NCBI GenBank assembly: GCA_016210055.1
Contig: JACQUZ010000079.1
Location: 1 to 61,072 of the forward strand
Length of the DNA stretch: 61,072 nucleotides
Direction: 5' to 3'
Source of the DNA: Deltaproteobacteria bacterium
Lineage (GTDB): Bacteria > Myxococcota_A > Polyangia > Haliangiales > SHYZ01
In this document: piece by piece, positions 17,611 through 26,735 of the stretch
Layout of the letters: every line of letters starts with the position of its first letter
Position numbering within the stretch: position 1 is the first letter of the stretch
Position numbers and translations under genes: made by a program
Notes under the pieces: generated by a model
Seen by the model: the letters and a program-made list of their open reading frames with translations, nothing else
Database searches by the model: none
What the model was told of the DNA's origin: nothing

Positions 17611-18750
17611 CTAGGGAAGATGCAGCGACATGGAATAGAGCACGCCGCCGTTGGAGAGCACGTAGACTCGATTTCCGAAAACCGTCGGGGGCGCCGAAAC
17701 GCCCGGGCCCGGATCAAAGGACTGCATCAGATCTCCGGTGTTCCTGTCGACAATGAAGAGCCCTCGGTCCGCGGTGCTCAAGAAGAGGTAAGGCCCTACG
17801 ACCTGAGGCGTCGCGGGATCTCCGGCTCCTTTGAGGCCCTGCCTCCACAAGAGGTTTCCACGAAGATCCAACGCGAGAAGCCCTTCTTCTGCCGCGGCGA
17901 GGTAGATCCTGTCGGTGCCTGCAGACAAGCCGGTCACCCCCTTGGCCGGAACGCGCCATTTCTCGGCCCCGTCGCGTGGATCCACGGCGTGTACGCCGCC
18001 GGCCGCCGACGCCGCCAGGAGGAGGTTCCCCGCCAGGACCGGCGTCGTATCAACGTCGACGAACCGCTTTTCGTCGCCTGCCAGGGAATGGATCCACATG
18101 GCTTCACCCGAGGACGCCTGGAGAGCGACGAGATAGCCATCGGAGAAGCCGGCGAATACCCTCTCACCGTCGGAGAATGCGCCCGCGTGCCCCCGCATCG
18201 TGAATTCCTCTGGGGTCTCTCGCTCGTAACCCCAGCGCCAGTTGCCCGTCTCTCGGTCAAGGGCCGTCACGTGGTCAGCGTCGTCGGAGAAGACGAGCAT
18301 GTCTCCAACCACCACCGGCGGGTGAAGAATGGAACCCTTGGCGGCATGCCTCCAAAGGACCCTGCCGCTCATGTCGAGTGCGACCAGGGTACCCTCGTCC
18401 GTGCCCACGTAGATCCGTGGCAGGTCCACGAGCGCACGCGAGCTCACCTGACCTGTGGGCTGCTTCCAGAAGACTGCGCCGTCCGTGGGGTTCAACGCAT
18501 AAAACATCCCGTCGTGAGTTCCGACGTACAGCGCTTTCTCAGTGGCTGCGACCGACGCGAACTCCTGGGGCTTGTAATCGGAAGACCTGTCGTGGACGAC
18601 CTTTTTCCACGAAAACGAGAGCACCTCGACGGCGGGTTGCTGGTCGCGCCCGGGTCCGAGCGGATCGATGGCGTCCCCCCTGCCCACGGAACGCGCTCCG
18701 CAGGCGGCCACGAGCACCACGAGCGCTACGAGAGCGGCATCGCGAAGCAC
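17611..18750 (-). CDS. bamB: BamB-like PQQ-repeat beta-propeller lipoprotein
   Basis: 379 aa from a GTG at 18750, 8 bases after the yfgM-like stop. The lipobox LVAAC predicts outer-membrane anchoring. The mature protein is a series of PQQ-like beta-propeller blades, with repeats such as LYVGTHDGMFYALNPTDGAVFWKQ, IYVGTDEGTLVALDMSGRVLWR, AVDPRDGAEKWR and LALDLRGNLLWRQG. BamB helps the BAM complex insert outer-membrane proteins. The yfgM-bamB pair beside der matches the classic proteobacterial order, which supports the assignment. The open frame continues upstream through yfgM in another frame, but that part is noise. Confidence 0.85.
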   Translation of the reverse strand: MLRDAALVALVVLVAACGARSVGRGDAIDPLGPGRDQQPAVEVLSFSWKKVVHDRSSDYKPQEFASVAATEKALYVGTHDGMFYALNPTDGAVFWKQPTGQVSSRALVDLPRIYVGTDEGTLVALDMSGRVLWRHAAKGSILHPPVVVGDMLVFSDDADHVTALDRETGNWRWGYERETPEEFTMRGHAGAFSDGERVFAGFSDGYLVALQASSGEAMWIHSLAGDEKRFVDVDTTPVLAGNLLLAASAAGGVHAVDPRDGAEKWRVPAKGVTGLSAGTDRIYLAAAEEGLLALDLRGNLLWRQGLKGAGDPATPQVVGPYLFLSTADRGLFIVDRNTGDLMQSFDPGPGVSAPPTVFGNRVYVLSNGGVLYSMSLHLP

Positions 18751-18758
18751 AATCGCCC

Positions 18759-19559
18759 TCAGCCTTTCTGCTCGAGCAGCTCCATCCGTCGCGTCACGAC
18801 GGCACGCATCCAGGTGGACGGGAACTTGTCGACAATCTGCTTGTACAGGGCCGTGGCGCCCGCACGATCGCCGAGCGTGGCCTTGAGGCGGGCCTGGTGG
18901 TAGAGCGCCATTTCGCGGTAGAAGCCATTCTCGTCTGGCTGAAGCTGCTCGAACGTCTTCAAGGCCTCGGACAACCCAGCTTCGCGCGCCTTTGCGTCTT
19001 TTTCGGCTAGCGCCTTGGCTTCGATCGCTAGCCCGAGCCCTTCCCGCGCGACGATCCGAAGCTGCGCCGAATCGGCCTGCTCGAGATATCTCTTGTAGGC
19101 AGCAATCGCTTCGTCGTAGCGCCCGAGGTCGAAAAGCACGCCTGCCTCGGCGAGCTGCGCCTGAAGGGCCACTTGGGCTGAGGCGTGCTCCTTTCGAAGC
19201 GTCGAAATCTTCGCCAAGGCTGCCTCGCCCCGCTCCTTCGGGGTCTTGAACCTCGGCGTCTCGTCCTTCTTCCCAGAGACGGGAGGCGCTCCTTCGGGAT
19301 CGATCGGCGCCTTGAGGACCTGCATGGCCTCCCCAAAGTTCCTGGTCGCCGCGACCCGTTTCTTCTCCCTCTGCGAGTTGTAAATGTTGATTGCTGCAAT
19401 GACCAGCGCACATGCACCCGCGAGGACAGCGATCTTCTTGAAGTGAGGGCTGAGGGCCTTTATCGCCCGATCCGTGAGGGTCACGAGCTCGTCCTGTGGC
19501 CCTTTCGACGTGACTTGCCCCTCTTCCTTCTGATGGAACTTCCCCTTGTTCTTCGGCAC
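18759..19559 (-). CDS. YfgM-like membrane-anchored TPR protein
   Basis: 266 aa. A basic cytoplasmic N-terminus, one membrane anchor (KIAVLAGACALVIAAINIY), then TPR-like helices (QVALQAQLAEAGVLFDLGRYDEAIAAYKRYLEQA; ALYHQARLKATLGDRAGATALYKQI). YfgM proteins sit at the inner membrane and interact with the Sec translocon and periplasmic chaperones. The following bamB gene and nearby der are its usual neighbours. The charged insert after the anchor is longer than in E. coli. Confidence 0.8.
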   Translation of the reverse strand: MPKNKGKFHQKEEGQVTSKGPQDELVTLTDRAIKALSPHFKKIAVLAGACALVIAAINIYNSQREKKRVAATRNFGEAMQVLKAPIDPEGAPPVSGKKDETPRFKTPKERGEAALAKISTLRKEHASAQVALQAQLAEAGVLFDLGRYDEAIAAYKRYLEQADSAQLRIVAREGLGLAIEAKALAEKDAKAREAGLSEALKTFEQLQPDENGFYREMALYHQARLKATLGDRAGATALYKQIVDKFPSTWMRAVVTRRMELLEQKG

Positions 19560-19672
19560 GATGCGCGGTCTTACCAGACGGATCAGGGGGTGTCAATTCT
19601 GCTGTACCTCTGTGGAGGTTAGGACAGGCCGGCGGCGGAATGGTTGCCCCATGGGCTCACTTGCTGGTACCC

Positions 19673-20212
19673 ATGGGGCGCGTGCGCTGCTTTCGTGTCC
19701 TTCCGCTCTTCTTGTTCCCTCTCGTGGCCCACGCGGCCGAGGGGGAAAAAACGCTATCTGTTGGGGCGAGCTACGCACGCTTTGCCGTGACGCAAGACGT
19801 CCCGACAGGACGCGAGACGGTTACCGGCCGCGGGGGAGCGCTCGGGTTGGATTTCGAGCATGGGCTCGGTGAGAGCACGTGGTTCCGCCTTTCCGCCCAA
19901 GGGGGGCTCTACGATGCCCCAGAAGGGGCCGGGTTCTCTGCGAGTGCCACGGCAGGCATCGTGTACACCTTCGACGTCTTGCGCTATGTGCCGCACCTCA
20001 GCGCGGCTGTTGGTGTCATGGCGCTCGGGAGCGAGGGTGGTAGTGCGCCAAAAACATCCGCTTGGGCACTCATTGAGCTTGGCCTCGGGGTCGATGTCCT
20101 TAGGTCGCGTGACGCGAGCTGGGGCGTCACCATGCGCTACGCCTCCTTCGTAGCGGACCTCTCGACCTTCACCATCGGTCCGCGCGTCACGTGGAGGTGG
20201 GGTTACTTCTAG
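19673..20212 (+). CDS. outer-membrane beta-barrel protein (OmpA/porin-like small barrel)
   Basis: About 179 aa from the ATG at 19673, which begins a proper signal peptide (VLPLFLFPLVAHA). The mature part consists of alternating Gly/aromatic beta strands (LSVGASYARFAV; FRLSAQGGLYDA; AGIVYTFDVLRYVP; MRYASFVADL) and ends in a terminal aromatic (WRWGYF), the pattern of a barrel inserted by BAM. It lies between der and yfgM on the opposite strand and splits the usual der-yfgM-bamB group. Confidence 0.75.
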   Translation: MGRVRCFRVLPLFLFPLVAHAAEGEKTLSVGASYARFAVTQDVPTGRETVTGRGGALGLDFEHGLGESTWFRLSAQGGLYDAPEGAGFSASATAGIVYTFDVLRYVPHLSAAVGVMALGSEGGSAPKTSAWALIELGLGVDVLRSRDASWGVTMRYASFVADLSTFTIGPRVTWRWGYF

Positions 20213-20223
20213 AGCTTCATGAG

Positions 20224-21594
20224 CTACGCCCTTGCACGGCGACGGGTGACGATTCTCACTGGGGTCCCCTGAAACCCGAACTGCTCCCTGAGCCTGTTCA
20301 TGAGAAACCGACGATACCCGTAGTGGACGAGCTCTGGGCGGTTGGCCCAAAGCACGAACGTCGGCGGGTGCGCGGCCGGCTGGGTGAGGTAGTAGATGCG
20401 CACCGCCTTGCCCCGAAATGTCGGCGGCGGGTGGGTCTCGCATGTCTCGCGAAAGAACCGATTGAGCTGCGCGGTGGTGATGCGCTTGCCGTGCTCGTGG
20501 TAGCACGTGGTCGCGTCCGCGATGAGATCCGCAACACCGCGCCCTGATTTCGCCGAGACGAAACGAATGGGCGCGAACGAGAGGAACGGCAACTCATCCC
20601 TGATTCTCTTGCGCAGCTCGCGTTCCGCGTCCTCCGCCTTGCGGCCTGTCCCCAAGAGGTCGCTCTTGTTCACCACAATCATCACCGCTCGACCGGCTTC
20701 CTCGATGGCGCCGCCGATCTTGGCGTCCTGGTCCGAAGGCCCGAGCTCCGCGTCAATGACCAACGCCGCGACATCGGACCGGGCGATCTGCGAGAGCGCC
20801 ATCGCAGACGCGAGCTTCTCCGTGGGTTTTTCGACGCGCGCGCGCTTGCGGATTCCGGCGGTATCCACGAGGACGTAGTCTTGTCCCTGGTACTCGAAAA
20901 GCGTATCCACCGGGTCGGTCGTAGTCCCCGGCTGATCGTGGACGAGCACTCGGTCTTCGCCGAGGAGCCGGTTGACGAGGGACGACTTCCCGACGTTCGG
21001 ACGTCCGACAAAGGCCACCCGAATTGTGCCTTCCACGACTTCCTCTTCGGGGGCGGAAGGTGGCCGGGTCGATTCATCCGGCAGGCGAGCCAAGATCTCG
21101 TCGAGGAGCTCACGGGCGCCTCGGCCATGGACTGCCGAGACGGGAATGACTTCCCCGAGCCCGAGCTCGTAGATCTCCGCGGCCAGCACTTCCTGTGCGG
21201 CGCCGTCTACCTTGTTGGCAGCGACGAGAACCGGGCGGCGCGAGCGACGAAGCAGAGTGGCCACATCGCGGTCCGTGCGGGTGACTCCGTCGCGGGCGTC
21301 TGCGACAAAGACAATGAGGTCCGCTTCCTCGATGGCGCGTTGCGCCTGCCGGTGGATTCCCGCCGTGATGGCGCCTGTCTCGGCAGCGGGATCGAGGCCT
21401 CCGGTGTCAACGACCCGGAATTTTCGACCGCCGAATTCCGCCTCGCCGTACCGGCGATCGCGGGTCACCCCTGGCTCATCCTCGACGAGCGCGGGCCGGC
21501 CTCCCACGAGCCGGTTGAAAAGGGTGGACTTCCCCACGTTGGGACGGCCGACAATGGCCACTAGGGGAAAATCATCGACACGACGCTCACTCAT
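20224..21594 (-). CDS. der: ribosome-assembly GTPase Der (EngA)
   Basis: 456 aa with two tandem GTPase domains: first G1 [12 protein letters not shown]3 DTGGLDP, G4 NKVD; second G1 [12 protein letters not shown]3 DTAGIRK, G4 NKSD. A C-terminal KH-like domain follows ([15 protein letters not shown] ... [25 protein letters not shown]). Der acts in 50S subunit assembly. The ATG at 21594 overlaps the era stop by 4 bases (ATGA), so the two GTPases are translationally coupled. A 14-codon upstream extension is open but unnecessary. Confidence 0.97.
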   Translation of the reverse strand: MSERRVDDFPLVAIVGRPNVGKSTLFNRLVGGRPALVEDEPGVTRDRRYGEAEFGGRKFRVVDTGGLDPAAETGAITAGIHRQAQRAIEEADLIVFVADARDGVTRTDRDVATLLRRSRRPVLVAANKVDGAAQEVLAAEIYELGLGEVIPVSAVHGRGARELLDEILARLPDESTRPPSAPEEEVVEGTIRVAFVGRPNVGKSSLVNRLLGEDRVLVHDQPGTTTDPVDTLFEYQGQDYVLVDTAGIRKRARVEKPTEKLASAMALSQIARSDVAALVIDAELGPSDQDAKIGGAIEEAGRAVMIVVNKSDLLGTGRKAEDAERELRKRIRDELPFLSFAPIRFVSAKSGRGVADLIADATTCYHEHGKRITTAQLNRFFRETCETHPPPTFRGKAVRIYYLTQPAAHPPTFVLWANRPELVHYGYRRFLMNRLREQFGFQGTPVRIVTRRRARA

Positions 21595-22535
21595 GTGTAT
21601 CCGAGCCTGCGCAAGGCGCTCTGGGTGCGGGTCCAATCGGGGTCGACCTTAACGAAAAGCTTTAGATGCACGGGCACGTGAAGGAGGCGTGAGATCTCGG
21701 CCCGCGCGCGGGTGCCAATCTCCTTGATCATCCGTCCCCGCTCCCCGATGACGATTTTCTTTTGCGAGTCCCGCTCCACGTGGATGATTGCGTCAATGAC
21801 CACGTCTTTCTTGGCGGTTCGTTCCTGAAAACCCTCCACGGTCACCGCGATCGAGTACGGCAGCTCTTCCGAGAGAAGGTGGAAGACCTGCTCGCGGACG
21901 AGCTCGGCCGCGAGAAAACGCTCTGCACGGTCGGTGATCATTTCTTCGGGATAGAGCCGTTCGCCTTCGGGCAAGCGCTTGGCCACGGCATCCTCGAGCT
22001 CGTCTACACCAACACCCGACGTGGCGCTCACGGGCACGATGTCCTCGAAGGGCAAATGTTTTCGGTAGTGATCAATAAGCGGAAGCAACGCGGCCTTTTC
22101 CTCGAGGAGGTCTATCTTGTTGATGCCGAGGATTCGAGGCCGCTTGATTTCCTCGAGCTTCTTTAGAATGAAGCGGTTGCCCTCGCCGGGATCAAATGGC
22201 CTGCGTTCCAGATCGATCGCCCGCGCGCGCGGGGCTTCGACGAGGTAGAGAACGACGTCGCACTCTGCAGCCGCTGCGAGTGCCTGCTCGACCATGTACT
22301 TGTTGAGCTCCGATCGCCCCTTGTGGATACCCGGAGTGTCGACATAGACAATTTGGGCATCCGACCTGTTCTTGACGCCCAGGATGCGGTTTCTCGTGGT
22401 CTGGGGCTTGGCCGTGACGACGGCGATCTTTTCCCCGAGCACGCGGTTTAGGAGCGTGGACTTGCCGACGTTCGGGCGACCGACAATGGCGCAGAACCCA
22501 GCGCGAAACTTGGACGGTTGATTCGGAGAAGTCAT
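21591..22535 (-). CDS. era: ribosome-assembly GTPase Era
   Basis: 314 aa, typical length. G1 [13 protein letters not shown]3 DTPGIHK, G4 NKID, and a C-terminal KH RNA-binding domain with the motif [17 protein letters not shown]. Era binds 16S rRNA during 30S maturation. First gene of the era-der pair; the region upstream (22536-22613) separates it from a divergent small membrane gene. Confidence 0.97.
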   Translation of the reverse strand: MTSPNQPSKFRAGFCAIVGRPNVGKSTLLNRVLGEKIAVVTAKPQTTRNRILGVKNRSDAQIVYVDTPGIHKGRSELNKYMVEQALAAAAECDVVLYLVEAPRARAIDLERRPFDPGEGNRFILKKLEEIKRPRILGINKIDLLEEKAALLPLIDHYRKHLPFEDIVPVSATSGVGVDELEDAVAKRLPEGERLYPEEMITDRAERFLAAELVREQVFHLLSEELPYSIAVTVEGFQERTAKKDVVIDAIIHVERDSQKKIVIGERGRMIKEIGTRARAEISRLLHVPVHLKLFVKVDPDWTRTQSALRRLGYT

Positions 22536-22613
22536 GGAGCAGGCGGCTCTATAGCACGATATTGCCGCGAGCGTGAGTCACCGTGCCTCACGCGGAAATG
22601 ATAATGTGCCAGG

Positions 22614-22874
22614 GTGGGATACATGGCACTCGTCCTGTCACTCGCTGCGGTGCTGCTCGTAGCGGTGCCAGGAATAGGGAAATTCCTTTCCCTCGGCATT
22701 GGGATCATGGCCTGCGGCCTGGGCTTCTTCGGGTTTCGGCACGGTGCGGCAAGCGCCAGGCTGTGCAGCGCCGGCGCCATCGCACTCGGGTTCGTCGCCT
22801 TGCTGCTCGGCGGCGCAAAAATCGGCCTCACCGTCTTGGCCCTTGATCGTCTCGAGCGCTTGTTTTCCCCATAG
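22614..22874 (+). CDS. small membrane protein
   Basis: 86 aa from a GTG at 22614 (83 aa from the ATG at 22623). Almost the whole protein is hydrophobic, with three segments (MALVLSLAAVLLVAVPGIG, LGIGIMACGLGFFGF, SAGAIALGFVALLLGGAKIG). It resembles the short DUF4190/two-to-three-helix proteins but no family is certain. Divergent from era. Confidence 0.55.
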   Translation: MGYMALVLSLAAVLLVAVPGIGKFLSLGIGIMACGLGFFGFRHGAASARLCSAGAIALGFVALLLGGAKIGLTVLALDRLERLFSP

Positions 22875-22948
22875 CTTCCCCTACTCCTCATGCATTCCCC
22901 TTGCACGCAGGCCATTCCCACCTCAGGCTATGAGAGGGGATCCCTTCG

Positions 22949-23500
22949 ATGGACTACCTGGCTTTTGAGCGGAGGCTCCTGAGGCTCGTTTTTCGCAGCA
23001 ACACTCCCCTCACGCCGGTGCATGTTGCCTATTACCTGGACGTCCCCGTGGCGGAGGCAAGGGTCCACCTGGACCACATGGTCTCGGCCGGAATCCTCGA
23101 GCTCGACAGCGACGACGCCGGCCGGCTCGTTTACAACTTCCCGATGCGCCCCGACGTCGGCACCTTGCCCAACCCGAAACCGCCACGCCGTCGCAGGAAC
23201 AAGGGCGAGACCGCCCTGGCGCGAGCTCAAAGCGAAGGAGGGACCCTTGAGCTCGTGCCAGAAGTGGCAGAGAGCGATCGACGGTTTTCGCCAGTCGCTG
23301 CGATGGCGCTGAGCTTCTTCTTGCCGGGTGTTGGACAGATCTACAGCGGGCGTATTCCCCAGGGGATTGGCTGGATGGTCGCCACGTGCTTGGGCTACCT
23401 CTTGTTCCTGGTCCCTGGGCTCATCCTGCATATCTGCTGCGTCGTCAATGCCGCAGCGGTTCCCACCCGCTTTCCGAGCCTGAACGAACGGGTCAGGTAG
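22949..23500 (+). CDS. winged-helix plus TM2-domain membrane protein
   Basis: 183 aa. Residues ~1-65 form a helix-turn-helix-like unit (LTPVHVAYYLDVPVAEARVHLDHMVSAGILEL), a basic linker follows (PPRRRRNKGETALAR), and then a TM2-type C-terminal membrane pair (MALSFFLPGVGQIYSGR ... GWMVATCLGYLLFLVPGLI). TM2 proteins are small and of unclear role. The fusion to a DNA-binding-like winged helix is less usual and suggests a membrane-tethered regulator. Gene stands alone. Confidence 0.75.
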   Translation: MDYLAFERRLLRLVFRSNTPLTPVHVAYYLDVPVAEARVHLDHMVSAGILELDSDDAGRLVYNFPMRPDVGTLPNPKPPRRRRNKGETALARAQSEGGTLELVPEVAESDRRFSPVAAMALSFFLPGVGQIYSGRIPQGIGWMVATCLGYLLFLVPGLILHICCVVNAAAVPTRFPSLNERVR

Positions 23501-23511
23501 TCGCACCCGGC

Positions 23512-24219
23512 CTAATCCGAAAGCGCCAATTCCTTCCGACGCTTCATGGCGTGGAGCTCATCGAGGCAATGGCTTAGGTCCCGTGAGGTCTCCATGCCGG
23601 CAGAGCGACATGCCCCCAGAAAGCGCTCCAGGACTTCTACCTCGGCCTTCGTGCGGGCTCGGAGGGACTCATCCATTTCCTTGAACTTCTCGAAGAAGTC
23701 CTGCAGCTCATCCCCGCGCCGCAACTCGTGAACGCGAGGCAGCTGTCCGTCCCGGATCCGGTCGAAGTACTTGCCTATCTTGTACAAGGGGCCCGCGATC
23801 TTGTGGGTCATGACCATGACGAACAAGCTGAGCACCGAAATGAGCCCGAGGCCGACGGTGACCATCTTGAGCAGGAGGCTTTGGTCCGACCGAGTCAGAG
23901 CCTGCACGATGGTTGCCTTCATCTGCACGCTGAGCCAGCTCATGTCCGGACGGGCGAGTTGCTCTTGGATTTTCTCGGAGGCGTAGTTCTGCTGGTACCA
24001 GACGAAGTAGCCGAGGAGCGCGGTGATTGCTGCGGACAGAAGCGTGACGACCAGGACGTACCGAAGCTGCAGCTTCTTGTCCAAGATGTAATTCCGAAGC
24101 AGCCTCTTGTGACTCGAGGCCTCCCGAGGACCCGCGTCCAGCCTGCTCGCGCTACCCAAGGCTCGTCTCCTTCGCACGGAGAAGGCTCCGAAGCTCTTCG
24201 AGGCTTGCGGCGATGTCAC
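23512..24219 (-). CDS. membrane protein with HAMP-like domain, no output domain
   Basis: 235 aa. An Arg-rich N-terminus, then two membrane segments (YVLVVTLLSAAITALLGYFVW; MVTVGLGLISVLSLFVMVMTH) flank a short periplasmic loop. After the second comes a HAMP-type helix pair with KIAGPLYKIGKYFDRI and a coiled-coil region (FFEKFKEMDESLRARTKAEVEVLERF). No kinase, cyclase or chemotaxis output is attached. It is paralogous to the upstream gene (shared AGPLYKI) and overlaps its end by 68 bases if the first ATG is used; the true start may be lower. Confidence 0.75.
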   Translation of the reverse strand: MTSPQASKSFGAFSVRRRRALGSASRLDAGPREASSHKRLLRNYILDKKLQLRYVLVVTLLSAAITALLGYFVWYQQNYASEKIQEQLARPDMSWLSVQMKATIVQALTRSDQSLLLKMVTVGLGLISVLSLFVMVMTHKIAGPLYKIGKYFDRIRDGQLPRVHELRRGDELQDFFEKFKEMDESLRARTKAEVEVLERFLGACRSAGMETSRDLSHCLDELHAMKRRKELALSD

Positions 24220-24757
24220 GAGAACGCTGGGGAAGCCCGTCCCGTTCGGCCACGGAGATGAGCTCGCGAAGCGTCGCCACGTCGTCCTGCTCTCGGCGCC
24301 TTAGGGCCTCGTGGGCTTCCTTGAAGTGCTCGAAGAACGATGTGAGCTGGTCTCCCTTCCGCAGGCTGAACACGGGGTCAAAGTGACCCTGCCTCACCTT
24401 GTCGAGATGACCCGAGATCTTGTAGAGCGGTCCTGCGACCCGGTGCGTCATCTTGATTCCGTAGAGGAAGAGACCAAGGCAGAGAAACATCCCGGTGCAA
24501 AGGAGCACCTGTCCGGTGAGTCGCTCGCGCCGCCTAAGGTGCTCAATCTCAGCCTGAGCGTTCTCGAGATAGGCTTCGTTGCTCTCGACCTGCTGAATGC
24601 TCACTTTGGTCGCCAGGTGGGCTGCGTCCATCACCATGTAACCCACGCCGCCCATCAGAAGCGCGCAGGCACCGACCATGAGCAGCGCAAAACGGAGCTG
24701 CACCCTCGCATTGATGAGGTAGTTCTTCCAGCTGCGCTTGTGGTGCTGCGAGGTCAT
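24152..24757 (-). CDS. membrane protein with HAMP-like domain, no output domain (paralogue)
   Basis: 201 aa from the ATG at 24757. Two membrane segments (FALLMVGACALLMGGVGYMV; VLLCTGMFLCLGLFLYGI) around a periplasmic coiled coil, then HAMP-type RVAGPLYKISGHLDKV and helices (FFEHFKEAHEALRRREQ). Same plan as the downstream gene, consistent with tandem duplication. The HEAT-repeat lipoprotein-like gene ends 22 bases upstream, so the three are probably one operon. Role as a signal-sensing subunit is inference. Confidence 0.78.
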   Translation of the reverse strand: MTSQHHKRSWKNYLINARVQLRFALLMVGACALLMGGVGYMVMDAAHLATKVSIQQVESNEAYLENAQAEIEHLRRRERLTGQVLLCTGMFLCLGLFLYGIKMTHRVAGPLYKISGHLDKVRQGHFDPVFSLRKGDQLTSFFEHFKEAHEALRRREQDDVATLRELISVAERDGLPQRSRDIAASLEELRSLLRAKETSLG

Positions 24758-24779
24758 GGTCTGGCTCCTGGTCCCCATT

Positions 24780-25634
24780 TCACGGCACCCGCTGCTGCAT
24801 GGTGGGAACCACCTTGTTCGCCACCATGTCCTCGAGGACTGCTCCCACGCACTCCCGTTTTGCCTCGTCGATGTCCTTGTCGCTCGCTTCCGCTTCGACG
24901 GCAGCCGCGCCGCTCGCAAAGCCAAACATGCTCTTTTCCGGATACGTTGCCAGCACGAGGGAGATCTTGCACGAGACCTCCGCCATGTTGCCGGTTTTCT
25001 TGACGTCCACCTTCGTCAAGGTGCCGTCCACGTAAAACGCCGCGTGAGTCCCAGCCTTGCTAAGCTCCGCCTTGGTAGGTGACTTCCCGCCAGGCCACCG
25101 AGTGGAGTAGGAAGGCGCCTTTTTCTTCAGGGCATTCTCCACCGCTTGGCGCATGGCAAGAAGAATGCCGGATCCTCCCTGCTTGGAGGTATCCGCCATT
25201 GGGCCCACTTCTACGTAGACCCCTTTTGTTCCTTCGCCGAGCTTGGCCCCGCCGCCCAGGCCTTTTAGGGAGTCAAAGGACTTCTGTGCCTGCCCCCGCA
25301 CGAACGCGTCTGGATCGTTCTTGGCCACGCGTTCGAGCTCCGAGATGGCCCGGTTCCTGTGGGTGGCGTCCACCGTTCCATCAACGAGGCGCCCCAGCGC
25401 AGCAGAGGCGACGCCACGCACGGTCTTGTCCCCGTCCTTGAGTGCATCCACGAGGGGGGGCACCGCGCGCTTGTCTCCAATTTTCCCGAGGTTTAGTGCT
25501 GCGGACAGGCGAACCTTGTAGTCCGGGTCACTCCTGAGCTGCCGCACCAAGTCATCAACCCTGTCAGCGACGGCCGGCCTTGGAATGAACAGGCAGCACG
25601 CGACGAAAATAGCGATCCCACGGAGTCCGCGCAT
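24780..25634 (-). CDS. exported HEAT-repeat protein
   Basis: 284 aa from the ATG at 25634 after a signal peptide (GIAIFVACCLFIPRPAVA). Residues ~30-130 are HEAT repeats (KVRLSAALNLGKIGDKRAVPPLVDALKD; TVRGVASAALGRLVDG; DAFVRGQAQKSFDSL), which form protein-binding superhelices. A second domain (~130-284) of unknown fold contains VYVEVGPMAD and VSCKISLVLATYPEKS. Upstream of the two HAMP-type genes with the same orientation. Function unknown; a scaffold for the neighbouring membrane proteins is possible. Confidence 0.75.
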   Translation of the reverse strand: MRGLRGIAIFVACCLFIPRPAVADRVDDLVRQLRSDPDYKVRLSAALNLGKIGDKRAVPPLVDALKDGDKTVRGVASAALGRLVDGTVDATHRNRAISELERVAKNDPDAFVRGQAQKSFDSLKGLGGGAKLGEGTKGVYVEVGPMADTSKQGGSGILLAMRQAVENALKKKAPSYSTRWPGGKSPTKAELSKAGTHAAFYVDGTLTKVDVKKTGNMAEVSCKISLVLATYPEKSMFGFASGAAAVEAEASDKDIDEAKRECVGAVLEDMVANKVVPTMQQRVP

Positions 25635-25867
25635 GGGGTTTACAGCCAAGCCCAAGGAAATCGTACGCTCGACCTTTGTGGTGCGTCAACGATGAGGGCG
25701 AGCCCCTGACAGTGAGCTCCATCACCAAAGTACTTGACACAGGTCACGTATCGAATCACCCTTTCGTTCGTCGACTCGGCATTTCCAGAAATTGTTCCAG
25801 GGTGCCGTGGGATTTCGATGGGTGAGGACCCCGTCGACAGGGACCACCCGGCAAGAGAAGGTTCGTC

Positions 25868-26068
25868 GTGGAAAAGGGTACTGTGAAGTGGTTCAATGAC
25901 GCGAAGGGTTTTGGCTTCATCACGCGCGAGAACGGTCCAGACGTGTTCGTGCACTATACTGCCATCCAGTCCGATGGTTTCCGTAGCCTAGGAGAGGGCG
26001 ACGCCGTCGAGTTTGATATCGTGCAAGGCCCCAAGGGACTCCAGGCTGCCAACGTCCGTCGCGCCTAA
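25868..26068 (+). CDS. cold-shock domain protein (CspA family)
   Basis: 66 aa from a GTG at 25868; the initial Met-Glu-Lys-Gly-Thr-Val and the RNP motifs KGFGFIT and VFVHYTAI identify the family. It is a single-stranded nucleic-acid-binding beta barrel. The 230-base gene-free stretch upstream is consistent with the long leader of cold-shock mRNAs (inference), and a terminator follows the gene. Not a paralogue cluster. Confidence 0.95.
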   Translation: MEKGTVKWFNDAKGFGFITRENGPDVFVHYTAIQSDGFRSLGEGDAVEFDIVQGPKGLQAANVRRA

Positions 26069-26088
26069 CTCCTTGCCATGAACCACCT

Positions 26089-26120
26089 GAAGAGCGGCTC
26101 CGGCCGCTCTTCATATTTTC
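26089..26120 (+). terminator. Rho-independent terminator after the cold-shock gene
   Basis: The hairpin GAAGAGCGG / CCGCTCTTC has a six-base loop and is followed by TCATATTTTC. It lies 20 bases after the cold-shock stop and before the convergent isochorismatase gene, so it may act in both directions. Confidence 0.75.
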
Positions 26121-26142
26121 GGCCCGTCCCGGGCACGCCAGG

Positions 26143-26706
26143 CTACTTGACCAGCGCTGAAATCGCCTTGAACTCGCCCGTGCCCGCCCGGCCCAACATG
26201 TCAAAGAGCAGGGCTTCGGTCGAGGCGCCTACCGCACCCGCCCGTTCCATGAGCGACAATCCGACACGGCGGTTGGCTGGCGTGCGGGACGCCACGGCGT
26301 CCTCCGGCACGAAGACCTGAAAGCCCAGCGAGCTCAGATCCCGAACGGTTTGGAACACGCAGACGTGGGTTTCCATTCCGCACGCGATGACCTGCTTGCG
26401 GCCGGTTGACTCAAGGGCGGCCATGAGCCCGCCCACGGCCTGGCACGAGAAGTCCAGCTTGTCGAATGCAAGGACCCCTTGGGGGAATGCGGACTTGATC
26501 TCAGGAATGGTCGGTCCAAGGCCACGAGGGTATTGCTCGGTCGCGAAAACTGGAACGCCAAGGTGCTTGGCTCCCTCGACGAGGGTGCGGGTTGCACGCG
26601 TGAGCGGTCCCCGTTCTTCCTCGGGCATGGCCAAAAGGAGTCGCTCTTGGACGTCGATGACGAGGAGCGCAGCATGGTCCCGGGATAGCTTGAGGTTGGT
26701 CAGCAT
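26143..26706 (-). CDS. isochorismatase-family cysteine hydrolase
   Basis: 187 aa with the family features: the catalytic Asp in LLVIDVQERLL, the Lys region AFDKLDFS, and the nucleophile Cys in ACGMETHVCV. The GMETHVC motif fits YcaC/isochorismatase-like amidohydrolases. The substrate is not predictable. It is 29 bases downstream of the PYROXD2-like gene on the same strand and probably co-transcribed. Confidence 0.9.
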   Translation of the reverse strand: MLTNLKLSRDHAALLVIDVQERLLLAMPEEERGPLTRATRTLVEGAKHLGVPVFATEQYPRGLGPTIPEIKSAFPQGVLAFDKLDFSCQAVGGLMAALESTGRKQVIACGMETHVCVFQTVRDLSSLGFQVFVPEDAVASRTPANRRVGLSLMERAGAVGASTEALLFDMLGRAGTGEFKAISALVK

Positions 26707-26735
26707 CCCGAGAGCTTACTTCAGCCCGCCTCATT

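Noticed and set aside
17560..18903. 447-aa plus-strand frame opposite bamB and yfgM
   Set aside because: GC-rich shadow of real minus-strand genes; no domain recognised.
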